Shown here piece after piece: positions 1 to 9,200 of a DNA stretch of 64,000 nucleotides. The first letter of the stretch is position 1, and every line of letters starts with the position of its first letter. Below the pieces are notes generated by a model. The model did not search any database. It had not been told where the DNA came from and was given only the letters and a program-made list of their open reading frames with translations. Both the position numbers and the translations under genes were made by a program. Location: NCBI GenBank assembly GCA_964394585.1, contig CAYMYI010000005.1:1-64000 (forward strand), given 5' to 3'. Source of the DNA: CAYUJH01 sp964394585 (GTDB lineage: Bacteria; Bacteroidota; Bacteroidia; Cytophagales; Flammeovirgaceae).

Positions 1-351
1 CTGCCGTTGCAAATCGGGTTTGGCACGAACGCCTCTAGGTAAAAACCGATCTATGTAATTAAATTTCACTTGGTTTAAGCGAGTCTGCTCATCGATAGAG
101 GCTCGTTCTCCACTTTCCAAGTAATACCAGTACACATGCTGTTTTACATAATGAAAGGTAACTGTTTTGCGTGCTATTTCACGCAAGGGTGGTGTTACGT
201 TAAAGAGTTCTTCAAAAAAGTTACGTGATTCGGGTTGCTTGTATACAATAGTCGCCCCAAATGAAACCTGAAAATGAACGTCGGTTGCCTTAGAGGAAAG
301 ATACTCGTAGGCAATGCAATAAGGTGCCGAGATTAGCTGTAGTAAGTTCAT
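1..351 (-). CDS. Hypothetical protein, 3' end cut by window edge
   Basis: Read on the minus strand from an ATG at 351, the frame stays open for 117 codons to base 1, so the C-terminus lies outside the window. The protein begins MNLLQLISAPYCIAYEYLS and is rich in aromatic and charged residues, with no signal peptide or membrane segment. I do not recognise the family. It is divergent from the ankyrin gene at 613, with 261 bases between them. That gap holds a 7-bp hairpin (415-433) without a T-run. The even codon usage and long open frame support it being real. Confidence 0.6.
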   Translation of the reverse strand, partial: MNLLQLISAPYCIAYEYLSSKATDVHFQVSFGATIVYKQPESRNFFEELFNVTPPLREIARKTVTFHYVKQHVYWYYLESGERASIDEQTRLNQVKFNYIDRFLPRGVRAKPDLQRQ

Positions 352-612
352 AGCGATAGAATTATTTGGTTGAAAAGAAAGTGTTATTTCGTCGACGGAC
401 GGGTTGCCAGAGGTCAAACCTTTTGTAGGTTTGCTATACGGACTAAACCATTACGGTACTATACTTTTACGAAATCCGATGGCTCGGCGTTAAAACAAGG
501 TTTTTCTATTCATAAACAAATGGTAAAAAATAATGCCAAGTAGCCGTTTAACCTGACCTCAACATCACAGTATTTCATTTCACTGTATTTTTTTAACTTA
601 TTTTTTTCACTT

Positions 613-1299
613 ATGTCAGCTATCGTTCTTCCAAAACTAGTTGCCGCTATTCAGGCAAATGCCTTGCCTGAGGTTGAGCAACTTATTGCACAGTTTCCGG
701 CACTTGCCGATGCCACTCTTCCAGAGGGATGCTCACCCCCTTTGTTTGCCGCTTATTTGGGCAGTACAGATATCGCCCATTTTCTTCTCGAATGTAAATC
801 TTTCTTTTCTGTGTTTGAAATGGCTGCTTTTGCCAAAGATGCCCACCTTGAAAAGCTCATTCATGAAACACCAAAGCTCAGTAATACACACGCTCCTGAT
901 GGATTTACCCCCCTGGGACTAGCTGCTCGTTTTGGGCACGATACCACCATTGACCTACTTATACGATATAACGCCGATGTAAACCGAAAATACGATAATA
1001 CCTTAAAAGCTACCCCGCTGCACTCTGCTGTGGAGTTCGGGCACCACTGGCCTACCTTACTTTTACTCAAACAGGGCGCCGACCCGAACGTCCAACGTAA
1101 CGATGCTATTTCGCCATTGCACCTAGCCATACAAAGAGGCATACGCTCGCTAGTGCAATTATTGTTAGGCTTTGGCGCAGAGGTAAACGTAAAAGATGGC
1201 ACAGGGCAAACCCCACTCGACTTTGCGCGAAAAGGAGGATTCCCTGAAATTTATGCACAATTACTAGAGCATGGTGCGCAGCATGGCGAGGAAATGTAA
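613..1299 (+). CDS. Ankyrin-repeat protein
   Basis: This is a 228-residue protein made almost entirely of ankyrin-type helix-turn-helix repeats. Clear units begin near residues 97 (DGFTPLGLAARFGH), 133 (ATPLHSAVEFGHH), 165 (SPLHLAIQRG) and 198 (GQTPLDFARKGG), each ending in a G-A-(E/D)-x-N-like turn. The first 90 residues look like two more divergent repeats. Ankyrin repeats bind other proteins, so no enzymatic role can be read from the sequence. There is no signal peptide, so it is probably cytoplasmic. The gene stands alone, with a divergent neighbour on the left and a gene-poor stretch on the right. The start codon follows a T-rich stretch with no Shine-Dalgarno, as is usual in Bacteroidota. 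Confidence 0.85.
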   Translation: MSAIVLPKLVAAIQANALPEVEQLIAQFPALADATLPEGCSPPLFAAYLGSTDIAHFLLECKSFFSVFEMAAFAKDAHLEKLIHETPKLSNTHAPDGFTPLGLAARFGHDTTIDLLIRYNADVNRKYDNTLKATPLHSAVEFGHHWPTLLLLKQGADPNVQRNDAISPLHLAIQRGIRSLVQLLLGFGAEVNVKDGTGQTPLDFARKGGFPEIYAQLLEHGAQHGEEM

Positions 1300-1747
1300 C
1301 CACCTCTTTCAAAGGGAAGTGATAACCAGGTCGGTTGGAAAAGTCTGCTTTGGAGCACTTATCTAAAGAAATTCACTTCTTTGAATATTGGCAGAAAAGC
1401 AAAAAACCACTACTTATTTGGCTTTACTTATATACATCAAAATTTTAGGTAAAATCTTATGAAAAACACAAAATTTATGCTATGTTTAATGTCTACTGAT
1501 ATAAGAAATCAGTTTTAGCTTAATTAATTGTGATAAATGGGTTAAGGGCAATCTTTGAAAGATTGCCTTTTCTTGTTTTTATGAATTTAAAACAATTTTA
1601 AATTATCGATTCAACGAAAACTTTGAAGTCTACAAAATGTTAGCAAAGCACAATAACACCGTTAAAACACAGTTAAAATCAAAGAGAAGTTTCTCAATAT
1701 ATTAACATTGCAAAGACTCGCTCGTACTGCCTAATCTATCTAAACTC
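1300..1747. other. Gene-poor stretch of about 450 bases
   Basis: No convincing gene of normal size lies here. It does hold an intrinsic terminator on the + strand at 1547-1580, about 250 bases beyond the ankyrin stop, and a 19-codon open frame at 1459-1518 (begins MKNTKFMLCLM) just before it. A weak inner hairpin (CTGAT...ATCAG, near 1497-1513) lies over the end of that frame. A small RNA or tiny protein gene is possible but not shown. Confidence 0.4.
1547..1580 (+). terminator. Intrinsic terminator
   Basis: GGCAATC (1547-1553) pairs perfectly with GATTGCC (1561-1567) around a TTTGAAA loop. The loop ends can extend the stem further. TTTTCTTGTTTTT follows directly. The orientation is +, and the nearest upstream + gene is the ankyrin gene, 250 bases away. 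Confidence 0.8.
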
Positions 1748-1960
1748 ATGAACAACAAAAAATTAGCGCAAACCGCTTCAGTTGAAGAAAGCAACACGTC
1801 AGCATCGTTACTACATAAATTGAAGCGCTGCATTCTTTTGGAAAAGAATCCTACAAAGTGTGCAATCATCGTAAATAAGTTATCGAAAAACACCCTTAAG
1901 GTGGACGAATCGCGGCTTCAGGCTATTCTCGAGCAAAAAAAGCAAGTTAACTCTCGCTAA
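1748..1960 (+). CDS. Small basic hypothetical protein
   Basis: This is a 70-codon frame starting at ATG, with a regular coding appearance: a hydrophilic N-terminus, a central segment LLHKLKRCILLEKNPTKCA with two cysteines, and a Lys-rich C-terminus. It has no membrane segment and no family I recognise. It lies between an orphan terminator (1547-1580) and the 3' end of the convergent dacB gene (stop at 1976), and its stop is only 15 bases from that gene's stop. The size and composition fit a small nucleic-acid- or protein-binding protein, but that is a guess. It could also be a chance frame. Confidence 0.4.
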   Translation: MNNKKLAQTASVEESNTSASLLHKLKRCILLEKNPTKCAIIVNKLSKNTLKVDESRLQAILEQKKQVNSR

Positions 1961-1975
1961 AGCAATTCGCCTGTT

Positions 1976-3300
1976 TCAGTACATTTCATGTAGGGAAGCA
2001 AGCACTTGAGTCATCAATTGTTTGACCCCTGAAGAACTTCCTCGATAGTGGTTATGCATAAAACTGAATATGAGTACTTTACCACTTTTAGCTTTTAAAA
2101 AACCACTAAGGCAGTGATTGTTGCTTAACGTCCCTGTTTTTGCAAAAACATAAGGGTCTCCTTCTCCTGCCTGTCTCCCATACCAATTTTTTATAGTTCC
2201 CGAAACTCCTCCTGCAGGCAATAGACTTTGCCAGCGAGTTGGTGGTATCTTCTGATAGATGCACTCTAGCAATTTCACGGTAGTTCGTGGGGTAAACATG
2301 TTATAACGCGAAAGCCCAGAACCATCTACCCATACTAAAGGCGAAGGCGCTTTTCTAAACAGACTATCTTTCACAAAATCAATGGCTAAGCCGGCACTCA
2401 ACGTATCAGAAAGCATCGCAGATGCCATAAGTAGAATCTGTTCCGCATAGAAGTTATCACTTGGTTGCAACATTTTCCGATACAAAGTATCAATAGGATA
2501 AGAATAGAACGTTTGCCGCCCTTCACTAGGCAACAGCTCACCCTTACGCAGGTGTATCGGCTTTTGAAGGGTATCGGTCAGTAAACTCACAAACAAAGTA
2601 TCGGAATAATGAAAAGGCGCTAGTCGTTCCGTCTGTCCTCCTTTTTTAGCTAAATTGATGTGGTAGATGTTGTCGTGAAAGTTCCGCGAAAGAAATGGCG
2701 ACGAAGGTATCGTTGCTTTTTTCAAATACCCTTGAAAGTATGCAGGTTGCACCCAAAAAGTATCTACCGAAAAGCGCAATGACATGTTATTGCCGTATAT
2801 AGGGAATCGACTGCGTTCTGTAGAGTAATAGTAAACGAAATCGTCCCAAGACCAACCCGGGCCTAAAGGTAAATCGAGCATTGGTCGAGGTATATACACC
2901 AGCGTTTCGGTACGGCTTTGTAAGAATTGGTAAAGAGGATCTTGAGCACCAAAATCTGTATTAAGAAACGAGGGATCTCCCATTCCCCAAAAATACAGCG
3001 TATCATTTTGTTGCACATNNNNNNNNNNCCCAAAAGATGCAGGCCGGCAAAAAAAGTATACAGTTTAGTATTAGAGGCGGGAGTCATGTATTTATCGGGG
3101 TACTGCTCATATAAGAAAGATTGTTCCGCCGGGTCGTACAGTACAAATCCTGTAAAGCTTTCTTGCAACTCAGGCGCACTTTGAATGAGCGCATCTACCG
3201 AACGTAGAGGCTTTGCGATTTTTGAACTTGCACAACTACTCAGAAGAAATAGTAGGAACATTCCCCCATTTGCTGTGCGAAAAAGTGTGTTTATCTTCAT
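1976..3300 (-). CDS. dacB: D-alanyl-D-alanine carboxypeptidase/endopeptidase, PBP4 (DacB) family, interrupted by an N gap
   Basis: This is a penicillin-binding-protein 4-type (peptidase S13) enzyme that trims or cleaves peptidoglycan cross-links in the periplasm. All three active-site motifs are visible: TPASNTK (SxxK) in the N-terminal part, PSDNFYAE (SxN) and AKTGTLS (KTG) in the C-terminal part, along with DGSGLSRYN. The ATG at 3300 gives a lipoprotein signal ending LLSSC, so the enzyme is probably membrane-anchored. A TTG at 3318 is a weaker alternative start. The 10-N run at 3019-3028 splits the gene and shifts the frame. Homologues usually have roughly 8-10 residues between the two flanks (LHLL and QQNDTLYFWG), so real bases are probably missing and the gene is probably intact. 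The M14 gene lies divergently upstream. Confidence 0.88.
3019..3028. other. Assembly gap (10 N) inside dacB
   Basis: A run of exactly ten N. The coding frames on the two sides differ, so the true gap length is 2 modulo 3 if the gene is intact. Ten is a placeholder size. Confidence 0.95.
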
Positions 3301-3344
3301 TTGTTTAAATCCGTTCAATACCTTTAAATCATTAATCTACTAGC

Positions 3345-3352
3345 TATTTTTG
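3345..3352 (+). promoter_or_regulatory. Candidate -7 box for the M14 carboxypeptidase gene
   Basis: TATTTTTG matches the Bacteroidota -7 consensus TAnnTTTG exactly and lies 69 bases before the ATG at 3422. I see no good -33 TTG at the right spacing, so this rests on one box. Confidence 0.4.
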
Positions 3353-3421
3353 CGGTAGGGCTATCTTAATGATAATAGCCAACCATCCTTACCCTTCAAT
3401 TCCACACAAAATTATTAGAAC

Positions 3422-4894
3422 ATGCAACGCAACCTAATTATTTGTTTCACAATTAGTTTACTTATGAGTTTAGAAGTAGCCGGACAACCTTTACACAAAC
3501 GTCTTTTCGATAGTTACGAAAAGTACCAGGAAAAATCACTAGAGCATCAGCGCCTTTCTCATGCAGATGTGCAAAATATTTTAAAAAAGATAGAGAGCAA
3601 TTCGCTATTTAGTACTAAAAAGTTGGGCGAGTCGGTAGAAGGCCGTTCCATTTCGTTGGTAAGTCTTGGGAATGGGGATATTCCCGTGTTACTTTGGTCG
3701 CAAATGCATGGCGACGAACCTACGGCTACCCTTGCCTTAGCTGATATTTTCAATTTTTTTGCTGCCTCGGGCGATGAGTTTGATGCCTACCGAAGCGAAA
3801 TCCTTAGCAAACTCACCTTGCACTTTATCCCTATGTTAAACCCTGATGGTTCCGACCGCTTTCAGCGTCGTAATGCACTGGATATTGACTTAAACCGCGA
3901 TGCCGCCCGCCTCCAATGCCCTGAATCGCAAATCTTGAAAAATACGCGTGATGAACTGAATGCATTTTTTGGATTTAACCTACACGACCAAAGCCGTTTT
4001 TACAGTGCTGGCGACCGCAATGAAAACCCCGCTGCCATCTCTTTTTTAGCGCCTGCCTTTAACTACGAGAAAGACATCAACGACGTACGCAAACGTGCCA
4101 TGCAAGTAATTGGTCTGCTCGATGAAATGCTCCAAAACTACATCCCCAATAAAGTAGCTAAATACAACGACGATTTTGAACCAAGAGCTTTTGGCGATAA
4201 CATTCAGAAATGGGGTACAAGCACCATTTTGGTGGAGTCGGGCGGTTACTTAGGCGACCCCGAAAAACAGTTCATCCGAAAACTCAATTACGTTCTTTTG
4301 TTGCAATCGTTCCAATACATTGCCGATCAATCTTACAAAAAAGAAAATACAAGAAAATACGATGCTATCCCTTTTAACGATCGCAGCATGCATAGCTTGA
4401 TTGTGCGTAATGTCTACAGAAGCATGAATGGAAAGAAGTATTTGGTAGATATTGCCACAGTTCAAAACGAAGCACACGAAGCTAACCGCAAGGCATTTCG
4501 TTTTCGAGGAAGAATTTCCGAAATGGGCGACCTTTCGGTTTACCATGCTTACGAAGAACTCGACGGACAGCAGATGGATGCTGTTCCGGGGAAAGTATTC
4601 CCAGAAGTGATTGAAGGCGAAGAAGCTTTTTACCGACTTGATTTTAAACATCTACTCGAAGAAGGATACACTGCCGTGCGTGTAAGCCACTGGCCCCACG
4701 ATAAGCTTTTCACCGACGTACCCATGAATGTCATCACGAATTTGCATTCGGAGCCTGAGCGAATTGACCTCGATGGGCGAGCCAATTTTGTGTTAAAGCA
4801 AGAGGGTAAAGTAAAATTCGCCATCGTAAATGGCTTCTTGTATGACTTATCGAAAAAACTTGATGTAGGATATGCAAACGGAGAAGTATATTAA
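3422..4894 (+). CDS. Secreted M14-family zinc carboxypeptidase
   Basis: A 490-residue protein with a signal peptide (about residues 1-21, ending EVAGQ). A metallocarboxypeptidase domain follows. The zinc ligands are visible as H96 and E99 (QMHGDEPT) and H188 (FNLHDQ), and the catalytic glutamate is probably E272 (ILVESGGY). MLNPDGSDRF and DLNRD are typical M14 substrate-pocket motifs. The last 170 residues, beyond the catalytic domain, form an uncharacterised extension. The expected role is removal of C-terminal residues from peptides in the periplasm or outside the cell. The start ATG is the natural one for the signal peptide. The next gene, a lipoprotein amidohydrolase, begins 56 bases downstream on the same strand, so the two may form a peptide-scavenging operon. 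Confidence 0.88.
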   Translation: MQRNLIICFTISLLMSLEVAGQPLHKRLFDSYEKYQEKSLEHQRLSHADVQNILKKIESNSLFSTKKLGESVEGRSISLVSLGNGDIPVLLWSQMHGDEPTATLALADIFNFFAASGDEFDAYRSEILSKLTLHFIPMLNPDGSDRFQRRNALDIDLNRDAARLQCPESQILKNTRDELNAFFGFNLHDQSRFYSAGDRNENPAAISFLAPAFNYEKDINDVRKRAMQVIGLLDEMLQNYIPNKVAKYNDDFEPRAFGDNIQKWGTSTILVESGGYLGDPEKQFIRKLNYVLLLQSFQYIADQSYKKENTRKYDAIPFNDRSMHSLIVRNVYRSMNGKKYLVDIATVQNEAHEANRKAFRFRGRISEMGDLSVYHAYEELDGQQMDAVPGKVFPEVIEGEEAFYRLDFKHLLEEGYTAVRVSHWPHDKLFTDVPMNVITNLHSEPERIDLDGRANFVLKQEGKVKFAIVNGFLYDLSKKLDVGYANGEVY

Positions 4895-4950
4895 CGGTCA
4901 TCCAATCGAATTGCATGTGTGATGTTCAGGTATTCATTAACCATTTCTCT

Positions 4951-6606
4951 ATGAAAAGATTCATTTTCAGCTCATTAGCATTAGTAATTTGTTTTGTGGG
5001 TTGTAAGCCAGCCGAACAGTTTGACGTCATCATTGAAAATGGCATAGTCTACGATGGCAGTGGAGAAAAACCCCTAAAAACCGATATTGGTATCGTAGGA
5101 AAACGTATCGAAAAAATCGGTAATCTTTCCAAAGCAGAAGCGACCCTACGCCTTGATGCCAACGGGAAAGCAGTAGCTCCCGGGTTTATCAATGTGTTGA
5201 GCTGGGGGGCGATGTCGTTGTGGAACGACGGACGCTCAATGAGCAACCTTAAACAAGGGGTAACGCTCGAAATTTTTGGGGAAGGTAAATCGCCCGGCCC
5301 GGTGAGCCCGTCTGATTGGCAAAAAAATGAAACATACCAATGGCGAACTTTGGGCGAATTTTTAGATACGCTCACCGCAAAAGGCCTTTCCTGCAATGTG
5401 GCTTCGTTTGTGGGAGCCACTACCGTGCGAAAGTATGTGCTAGGCGAACGGAATGAGACACCTACAGAAAGCGAATTAACGCAAATGCGCTTATTGGTAG
5501 AAAAATCCATGAAAGAAGGAGCTTTAGGAGTAGGTAGTTCGTTAATCTATCCTCCGGCATTTTTTGCCCAAACCAACGAGTTAGTTACACTAGCCAAAGC
5601 CGCTGCAAAGTACGATGGTATTTACATTTCGCACATACGCAGCGAAGGCGATGCAATTATTGAAGCAGTAGAAGAACTCATTACCATAGCACGAGAAGCG
5701 AGTATTCCAGCAGAGATTTACCACCTTAAAGCTGCCGGAAAACACAATTGGCACAAGCTCGATACCGTCTTACAAATGATTGACCAAGCCCGTGCAGATG
5801 GTTTGGAAATCACAACGAACATGTACACATACGAAGCCGCTTCTACCGGGTTGGGCGCATGTTTCCCCCCATGGGTACAAGAAGGAGGCTCCAAAGCCTG
5901 GGTTAATCGCCTACAAAACCCTGAGCTGCGCCAAAAAGTAGCACAAGAAATGCGCAAACGCTCCTCTGAATGGGAAAACTTTTACGTTGCTTCTGGAACT
6001 CCAGAGAATATTTTGCTTCTTGGATTCGACCAAGATTCGCTCCGATATCTCAATGGAAAAAGTCTTGAAGAAGCCGCCTGGCTACAAAACATCGACCCTG
6101 TAGAAATGGCAATAGAGCTAATCATCCGAAACGATGGTAATGTGAGTTGTGCTTACTTTTTGATGGATCCTGAAAACGTAAAGCGAAAAATTAAACTTCC
6201 CTATATGAGTTTTGGCTCCGATGCAGGTACGTTTGCCGCAGAAGGGAAAACCCTTGAAAGTAGCACTCACCCACGTGCCTATGGCAATTTCGCTCGACTT
6301 TTAGGGAAATATGTCCGCGAAGAACAAGTCATCCCCTTAGAAGAAGCTATTTATAAGCTAACGTACCTTCCAGCTAAAAAACTACACATTGATGAGCGAG
6401 GTTTACTGAAAGAAGGGTACTACGCTGATATAACTATTTTCGACCCTGAAACCATAGCCGATTTAGCTACTTTTGAAAATCCGCATCAGTACTCTGTAGG
6501 AGTTTCCGATGTGTTTGTCAATGGAACACAAGTATTGAAAAATGGCGAACATACCGGTGCAATGCCAGGGATGGCAGTTCGAGGGCGGGGTTACGTCAAG
6601 AATTAA
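4951..6606 (+). CDS. Lipoprotein amidohydrolase, D-aminoacylase-like
   Basis: I chose the ATG at 4951, not 4915, because it begins a good lipoprotein signal (MKRFIFSSLALVICFVGC). The mature protein has the amidohydrolase frame: an N-terminal β-sandwich start (FDVIIENGIVYDGSG), PGFI at the end of the first strand, ISHIRSEG, EIYHLKAAG, SFGSDAG and a late THPRAYG motif, ending with an Asp-Ile-Thr-Ile-Phe-Asp strand. This matches N-acyl-D-amino-acid deacylase / D-aminoacylase annotations. The usual metal-binding HxH after PGFI(D) is absent and reads INVLSWG, so the metal centre must differ and the substrate is open. It is probably co-transcribed with the M14 peptidase upstream. Confidence 0.78.
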   Translation: MKRFIFSSLALVICFVGCKPAEQFDVIIENGIVYDGSGEKPLKTDIGIVGKRIEKIGNLSKAEATLRLDANGKAVAPGFINVLSWGAMSLWNDGRSMSNLKQGVTLEIFGEGKSPGPVSPSDWQKNETYQWRTLGEFLDTLTAKGLSCNVASFVGATTVRKYVLGERNETPTESELTQMRLLVEKSMKEGALGVGSSLIYPPAFFAQTNELVTLAKAAAKYDGIYISHIRSEGDAIIEAVEELITIAREASIPAEIYHLKAAGKHNWHKLDTVLQMIDQARADGLEITTNMYTYEAASTGLGACFPPWVQEGGSKAWVNRLQNPELRQKVAQEMRKRSSEWENFYVASGTPENILLLGFDQDSLRYLNGKSLEEAAWLQNIDPVEMAIELIIRNDGNVSCAYFLMDPENVKRKIKLPYMSFGSDAGTFAAEGKTLESSTHPRAYGNFARLLGKYVREEQVIPLEEAIYKLTYLPAKKLHIDERGLLKEGYYADITIFDPETIADLATFENPHQYSVGVSDVFVNGTQVLKNGEHTGAMPGMAVRGRGYVKN

Positions 6607-6616
6607 CAGGGAAAAG

Positions 6617-6650
6617 GAGCCATTCACAACGATGTTATGGCTCTTTTTTT
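6617..6650. terminator. Terminator between convergent genes
   Basis: GAGCCAT (6617-6623) pairs with ATGGCTC (6637-6643) around a 13-base loop, followed by seven T on the + strand. The AAAA before the stem also gives a T-run on the minus strand, so it can serve the convergent gene at 6649. Confidence 0.75.
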
Positions 6651-7389
6651 AAGGTTGATACAGGGGTAAACGCTCCATAGCCTCTTCAATTTCCTGTGGG
6701 CTATAATACGTATTTTCCATAGTACTTTGCGTTTCATCACCTTTAAATGATGCTTTTACTTCTTTTGCCCAGGCAAGTAGCTGATAGCCCAACCCGTGAG
6801 CGATGGTTCGTTGGTCAGTTGCACGTTCAAATTCTTTTCTATAATCTTCGAACAGATATCGGAAGGCAATGCCTGCGTGTTCCATAGAATGTTTATCGAG
6901 ATAGTACACTGTATGAGCTAATTCGTGCCCCAACACCCCAATTTGAGCATTATACGATAGGTTATGTAGCAAAATAGGCTCTAACATTTCAATGGATTTA
7001 GTACTGATGATAATGCAGTATTCACGGGGTTTCCATGGCAAAAGGACGCTCCACACATCGGGGCGCGAAGCCAAAGGAATCAGCGTTTCGGTTAACTCAA
7101 AACGAATGGGTACCTCTTCAAGCTGCGGATAATGGGAAAGGGCTATCAAGGCTTGTTCTTCATATCCTTTGGGTAATATTTTATTTTTTCCATAGCGTTC
7201 CCTCAACTGTTGCAAAGAAGCCGATTGCTGCAAGGGTAAGTATTGCCTAGAAGGAGCCCGCAATAAAAGGCGTTCAGGTGGCAGCGGTGTGGGATATTGG
7301 TGCACACTATCGGCAAGTAGTAACAAAGCAATCCCCACCCCGAGTAACAGCAAAATATACCCTAAATACTTAAAACCCTTCTGTATCAT
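6649..7389 (-). CDS. Membrane-anchored zincin-like protein (HELAH)
   Basis: A 246-residue protein with one N-terminal membrane segment (YLGYILLLLGVGIALLLLADS), probably an uncleaved anchor with the rest in the periplasm. Near residue 155 it has GHELAHTVYYLDKHS, an HExxH zinc-protease motif followed by charged residues that could supply the third ligand. Otherwise I do not recognise the family. The C-terminus (YYSPQEIEEAMERLPLYQ) is conserved-looking. Peptidase activity is inferred only from the motif. The GNAT gene lies upstream on the same strand, separated by 74 bases. Confidence 0.65.
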   Translation of the reverse strand: MIQKGFKYLGYILLLLGVGIALLLLADSVHQYPTPLPPERLLLRAPSRQYLPLQQSASLQQLRERYGKNKILPKGYEEQALIALSHYPQLEEVPIRFELTETLIPLASRPDVWSVLLPWKPREYCIIISTKSIEMLEPILLHNLSYNAQIGVLGHELAHTVYYLDKHSMEHAGIAFRYLFEDYRKEFERATDQRTIAHGLGYQLLAWAKEVKASFKGDETQSTMENTYYSPQEIEEAMERLPLYQP

Positions 7390-7463
7390 CTTTACTTAAA
7401 AAAACTCATCTACAATAATTTAATTAATGGAGCGATGACAATATATTCATCCTAATTTATCAA

Positions 7464-8060
7464 TTAGTCATCTAATATTTTTTGCCAGAACTGTAATGGT
7501 TTTGTTGTTTCTTCGGCATCGTTGATATCTTTCCACTGAATGTAGCAAACATAATTTGACATAGGCTGGTAGCCTTGTTGTTGCCAAAACGTTGCAAGAG
7601 TCTGATAACCAGGTGGCTTCAGCGGATGGTTCTCAGGGCGAACTACCGCACAAAAACATGTTTTACGGAATTTTTTCAAGGAACGCGCCCACATTTCTCG
7701 GTGGTAAAAAAACTGCTTTCCAATCCCCTGCCCACGATACTGAGGTAATAATACGGACTCTCCAAAATAAAAAATATCTGCCAGATCCTCCCCATGTTCC
7801 ACCCACGGCTTTTTAATGTTATCAACTTCTTCTGCAAGAGGTAACCCTGTAGAAACTCCAATCACTTTGGTGCCATCGGTTGCCACTACGAGTACCGAGT
7901 CGGTAGCAGAAAAAAACTTTTCGAGATACGAGCGTTCATAGGTAAGGTTTCCGTCGTATAAATACGGGTATTCTCGAAATACCTGAACCCGAAGCTCGGC
8001 AAGATCGTCGAGATATTTCCAAGCATTTTTAGCAACATAAGGCTGTACATTTATTTGCAT
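7464..8060 (-). CDS. GNAT-family N-acetyltransferase
   Basis: A 198-residue protein with the GNAT acetyl-CoA-binding signature in the middle (LLPQYRGQGIGKQFFYHRE) and the β-strand VLVVATDGTKVIGVSTGLP before it. Such enzymes move an acetyl group from acetyl-CoA to an amine on a small molecule or protein. The substrate cannot be read from the sequence. There is no signal peptide, so it is cytoplasmic. The start at 8060 gives a normal N-terminus. The polyprenyl synthase gene lies divergently upstream with 140 bases between the starts. Confidence 0.8.
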   Translation of the reverse strand: MQINVQPYVAKNAWKYLDDLAELRVQVFREYPYLYDGNLTYERSYLEKFFSATDSVLVVATDGTKVIGVSTGLPLAEEVDNIKKPWVEHGEDLADIFYFGESVLLPQYRGQGIGKQFFYHREMWARSLKKFRKTCFCAVVRPENHPLKPPGYQTLATFWQQQGYQPMSNYVCYIQWKDINDAEETTKPLQFWQKILDD

Positions 8061-8200
8061 AACAACTACATTAAATACCTATTGCTATTGTGGAAGGAAG
8101 GTAAATAATTGAGACAACTACACCAATAAAACCCTACAAGTAATCCGAATTTTATGATTGGTAAATCTTCGGTTTTGGTTGTAATATTGCCTTAAATAGT

Positions 8201-9175
8201 ATGGCTATCCGAATAGAAGACATAAAAGCCCCAATTAATGCCGAGATGGAAATTTTTGAACTGAAATTTCGGCAAGCGATGAAAAGCAACGTCATGCTGC
8301 TCGACAACATCATGGGGTATATCGTAAAAAAGAAGGGGAAGCAAATTCGCCCGATTCTCGTGTTGCTATCGGCGGCGATTAGCGGGAAAATAGACGATGC
8401 CACCTATCGAGGTGCCGCCCTCATCGAACTACTGCATACTGCAACGCTCGTACACGACGACGTAGTGGACGATTCGCACTACCGCCGAGGATTCTTTTCC
8501 GTAAATGCGCTATGGAAAAATAAAATTGCCGTACTCGTTGGCGATTATCTCCTTTCGCGAGGATTACTTCTTTCGATTGATAATGGCGATTTTGCTTTGC
8601 TGCAAATTGTATCGGAAGCGGTTCGGGAAATGAGTGAGGGCGAACTACTGCAAATGGAAAAAGCACGCCGGCTTGATATTACCGAAGATGTATATTTTGA
8701 AATAATCCGGCAGAAAACAGCTACACTTATTGCCGCATGTTGTGGCGTAGGTGCTAAATCGGTCGAAGCTCCTGACGAAACCGTTGCTAAAATGCTGCAA
8801 TTCGGCGAGAAAATTGGCATTGCCTTTCAAATTAAGGATGATCTTTTTGACTATGGCGATGCGGGTGTGGGTAAGCCCCGAGGAATCGACATTAAAGAAA
8901 AAAAGATGACTCTTCCGCTTATTTATGCTTTGGGGAAAAGCTCTTGGGTAAAAAAGAGGGAAATCATTTACTTAATTAAAAACCAAAGTCACAAGCCCAA
9001 AAAAGTAGAAGAAGTAATCTCCTTTGTAAAAGAAAATGGAGGGATTGACTATGCTACAGAAGTGATGGAGCGGTATGTGGTAGAAGCTCGCGAAATTATT
9101 GCCCAATTCCCCGAATCGCCTTACAAAACTGCACTCGATAAACTAATCTCCTTTGTAATAAACCGTAAGAAGTAA
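8201..9175 (+). CDS. Polyprenyl (all-trans) diphosphate synthase
   Basis: This cytoplasmic prenyltransferase of the IspA/IspB family condenses isopentenyl diphosphate onto an allylic primer to make the long chain used for menaquinone or other isoprenoids. Both aspartate motifs are present: DDVVD (D86, D87, D90) and DDLFD (D213, D214, D217). GKQIRPILVLL and GDYLLSR are also typical. At 324 residues it is of normal length for a medium- or long-chain synthase. A UbiA-type prenyltransferase at 60.8 kb could use its product. The start ATG follows a TAATATTG box, a one-mismatch variant of the -7 element, at about 25 bases. Confidence 0.9.
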   Translation: MAIRIEDIKAPINAEMEIFELKFRQAMKSNVMLLDNIMGYIVKKKGKQIRPILVLLSAAISGKIDDATYRGAALIELLHTATLVHDDVVDDSHYRRGFFSVNALWKNKIAVLVGDYLLSRGLLLSIDNGDFALLQIVSEAVREMSEGELLQMEKARRLDITEDVYFEIIRQKTATLIAACCGVGAKSVEAPDETVAKMLQFGEKIGIAFQIKDDLFDYGDAGVGKPRGIDIKEKKMTLPLIYALGKSSWVKKREIIYLIKNQSHKPKKVEEVISFVKENGGIDYATEVMERYVVEAREIIAQFPESPYKTALDKLISFVINRKK

Positions 9176-9200
9176 GTGTGCCTCAGCCCCGTGAAGGCGC

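Noticed and set aside
415..433. Hairpin CAAACCT-N5-AGGTTTG between the first two genes.
   Set aside because: No T-run on either strand and no gene reading into it that needs a terminator; recorded only.
2863..3318. A truncated or frameshifted DacB pseudogene, plus split pyrG, thiL and NIF3 genes.
   Set aside because: Each break coincides with a 10-N gap and the flanks agree with intact family sequence.
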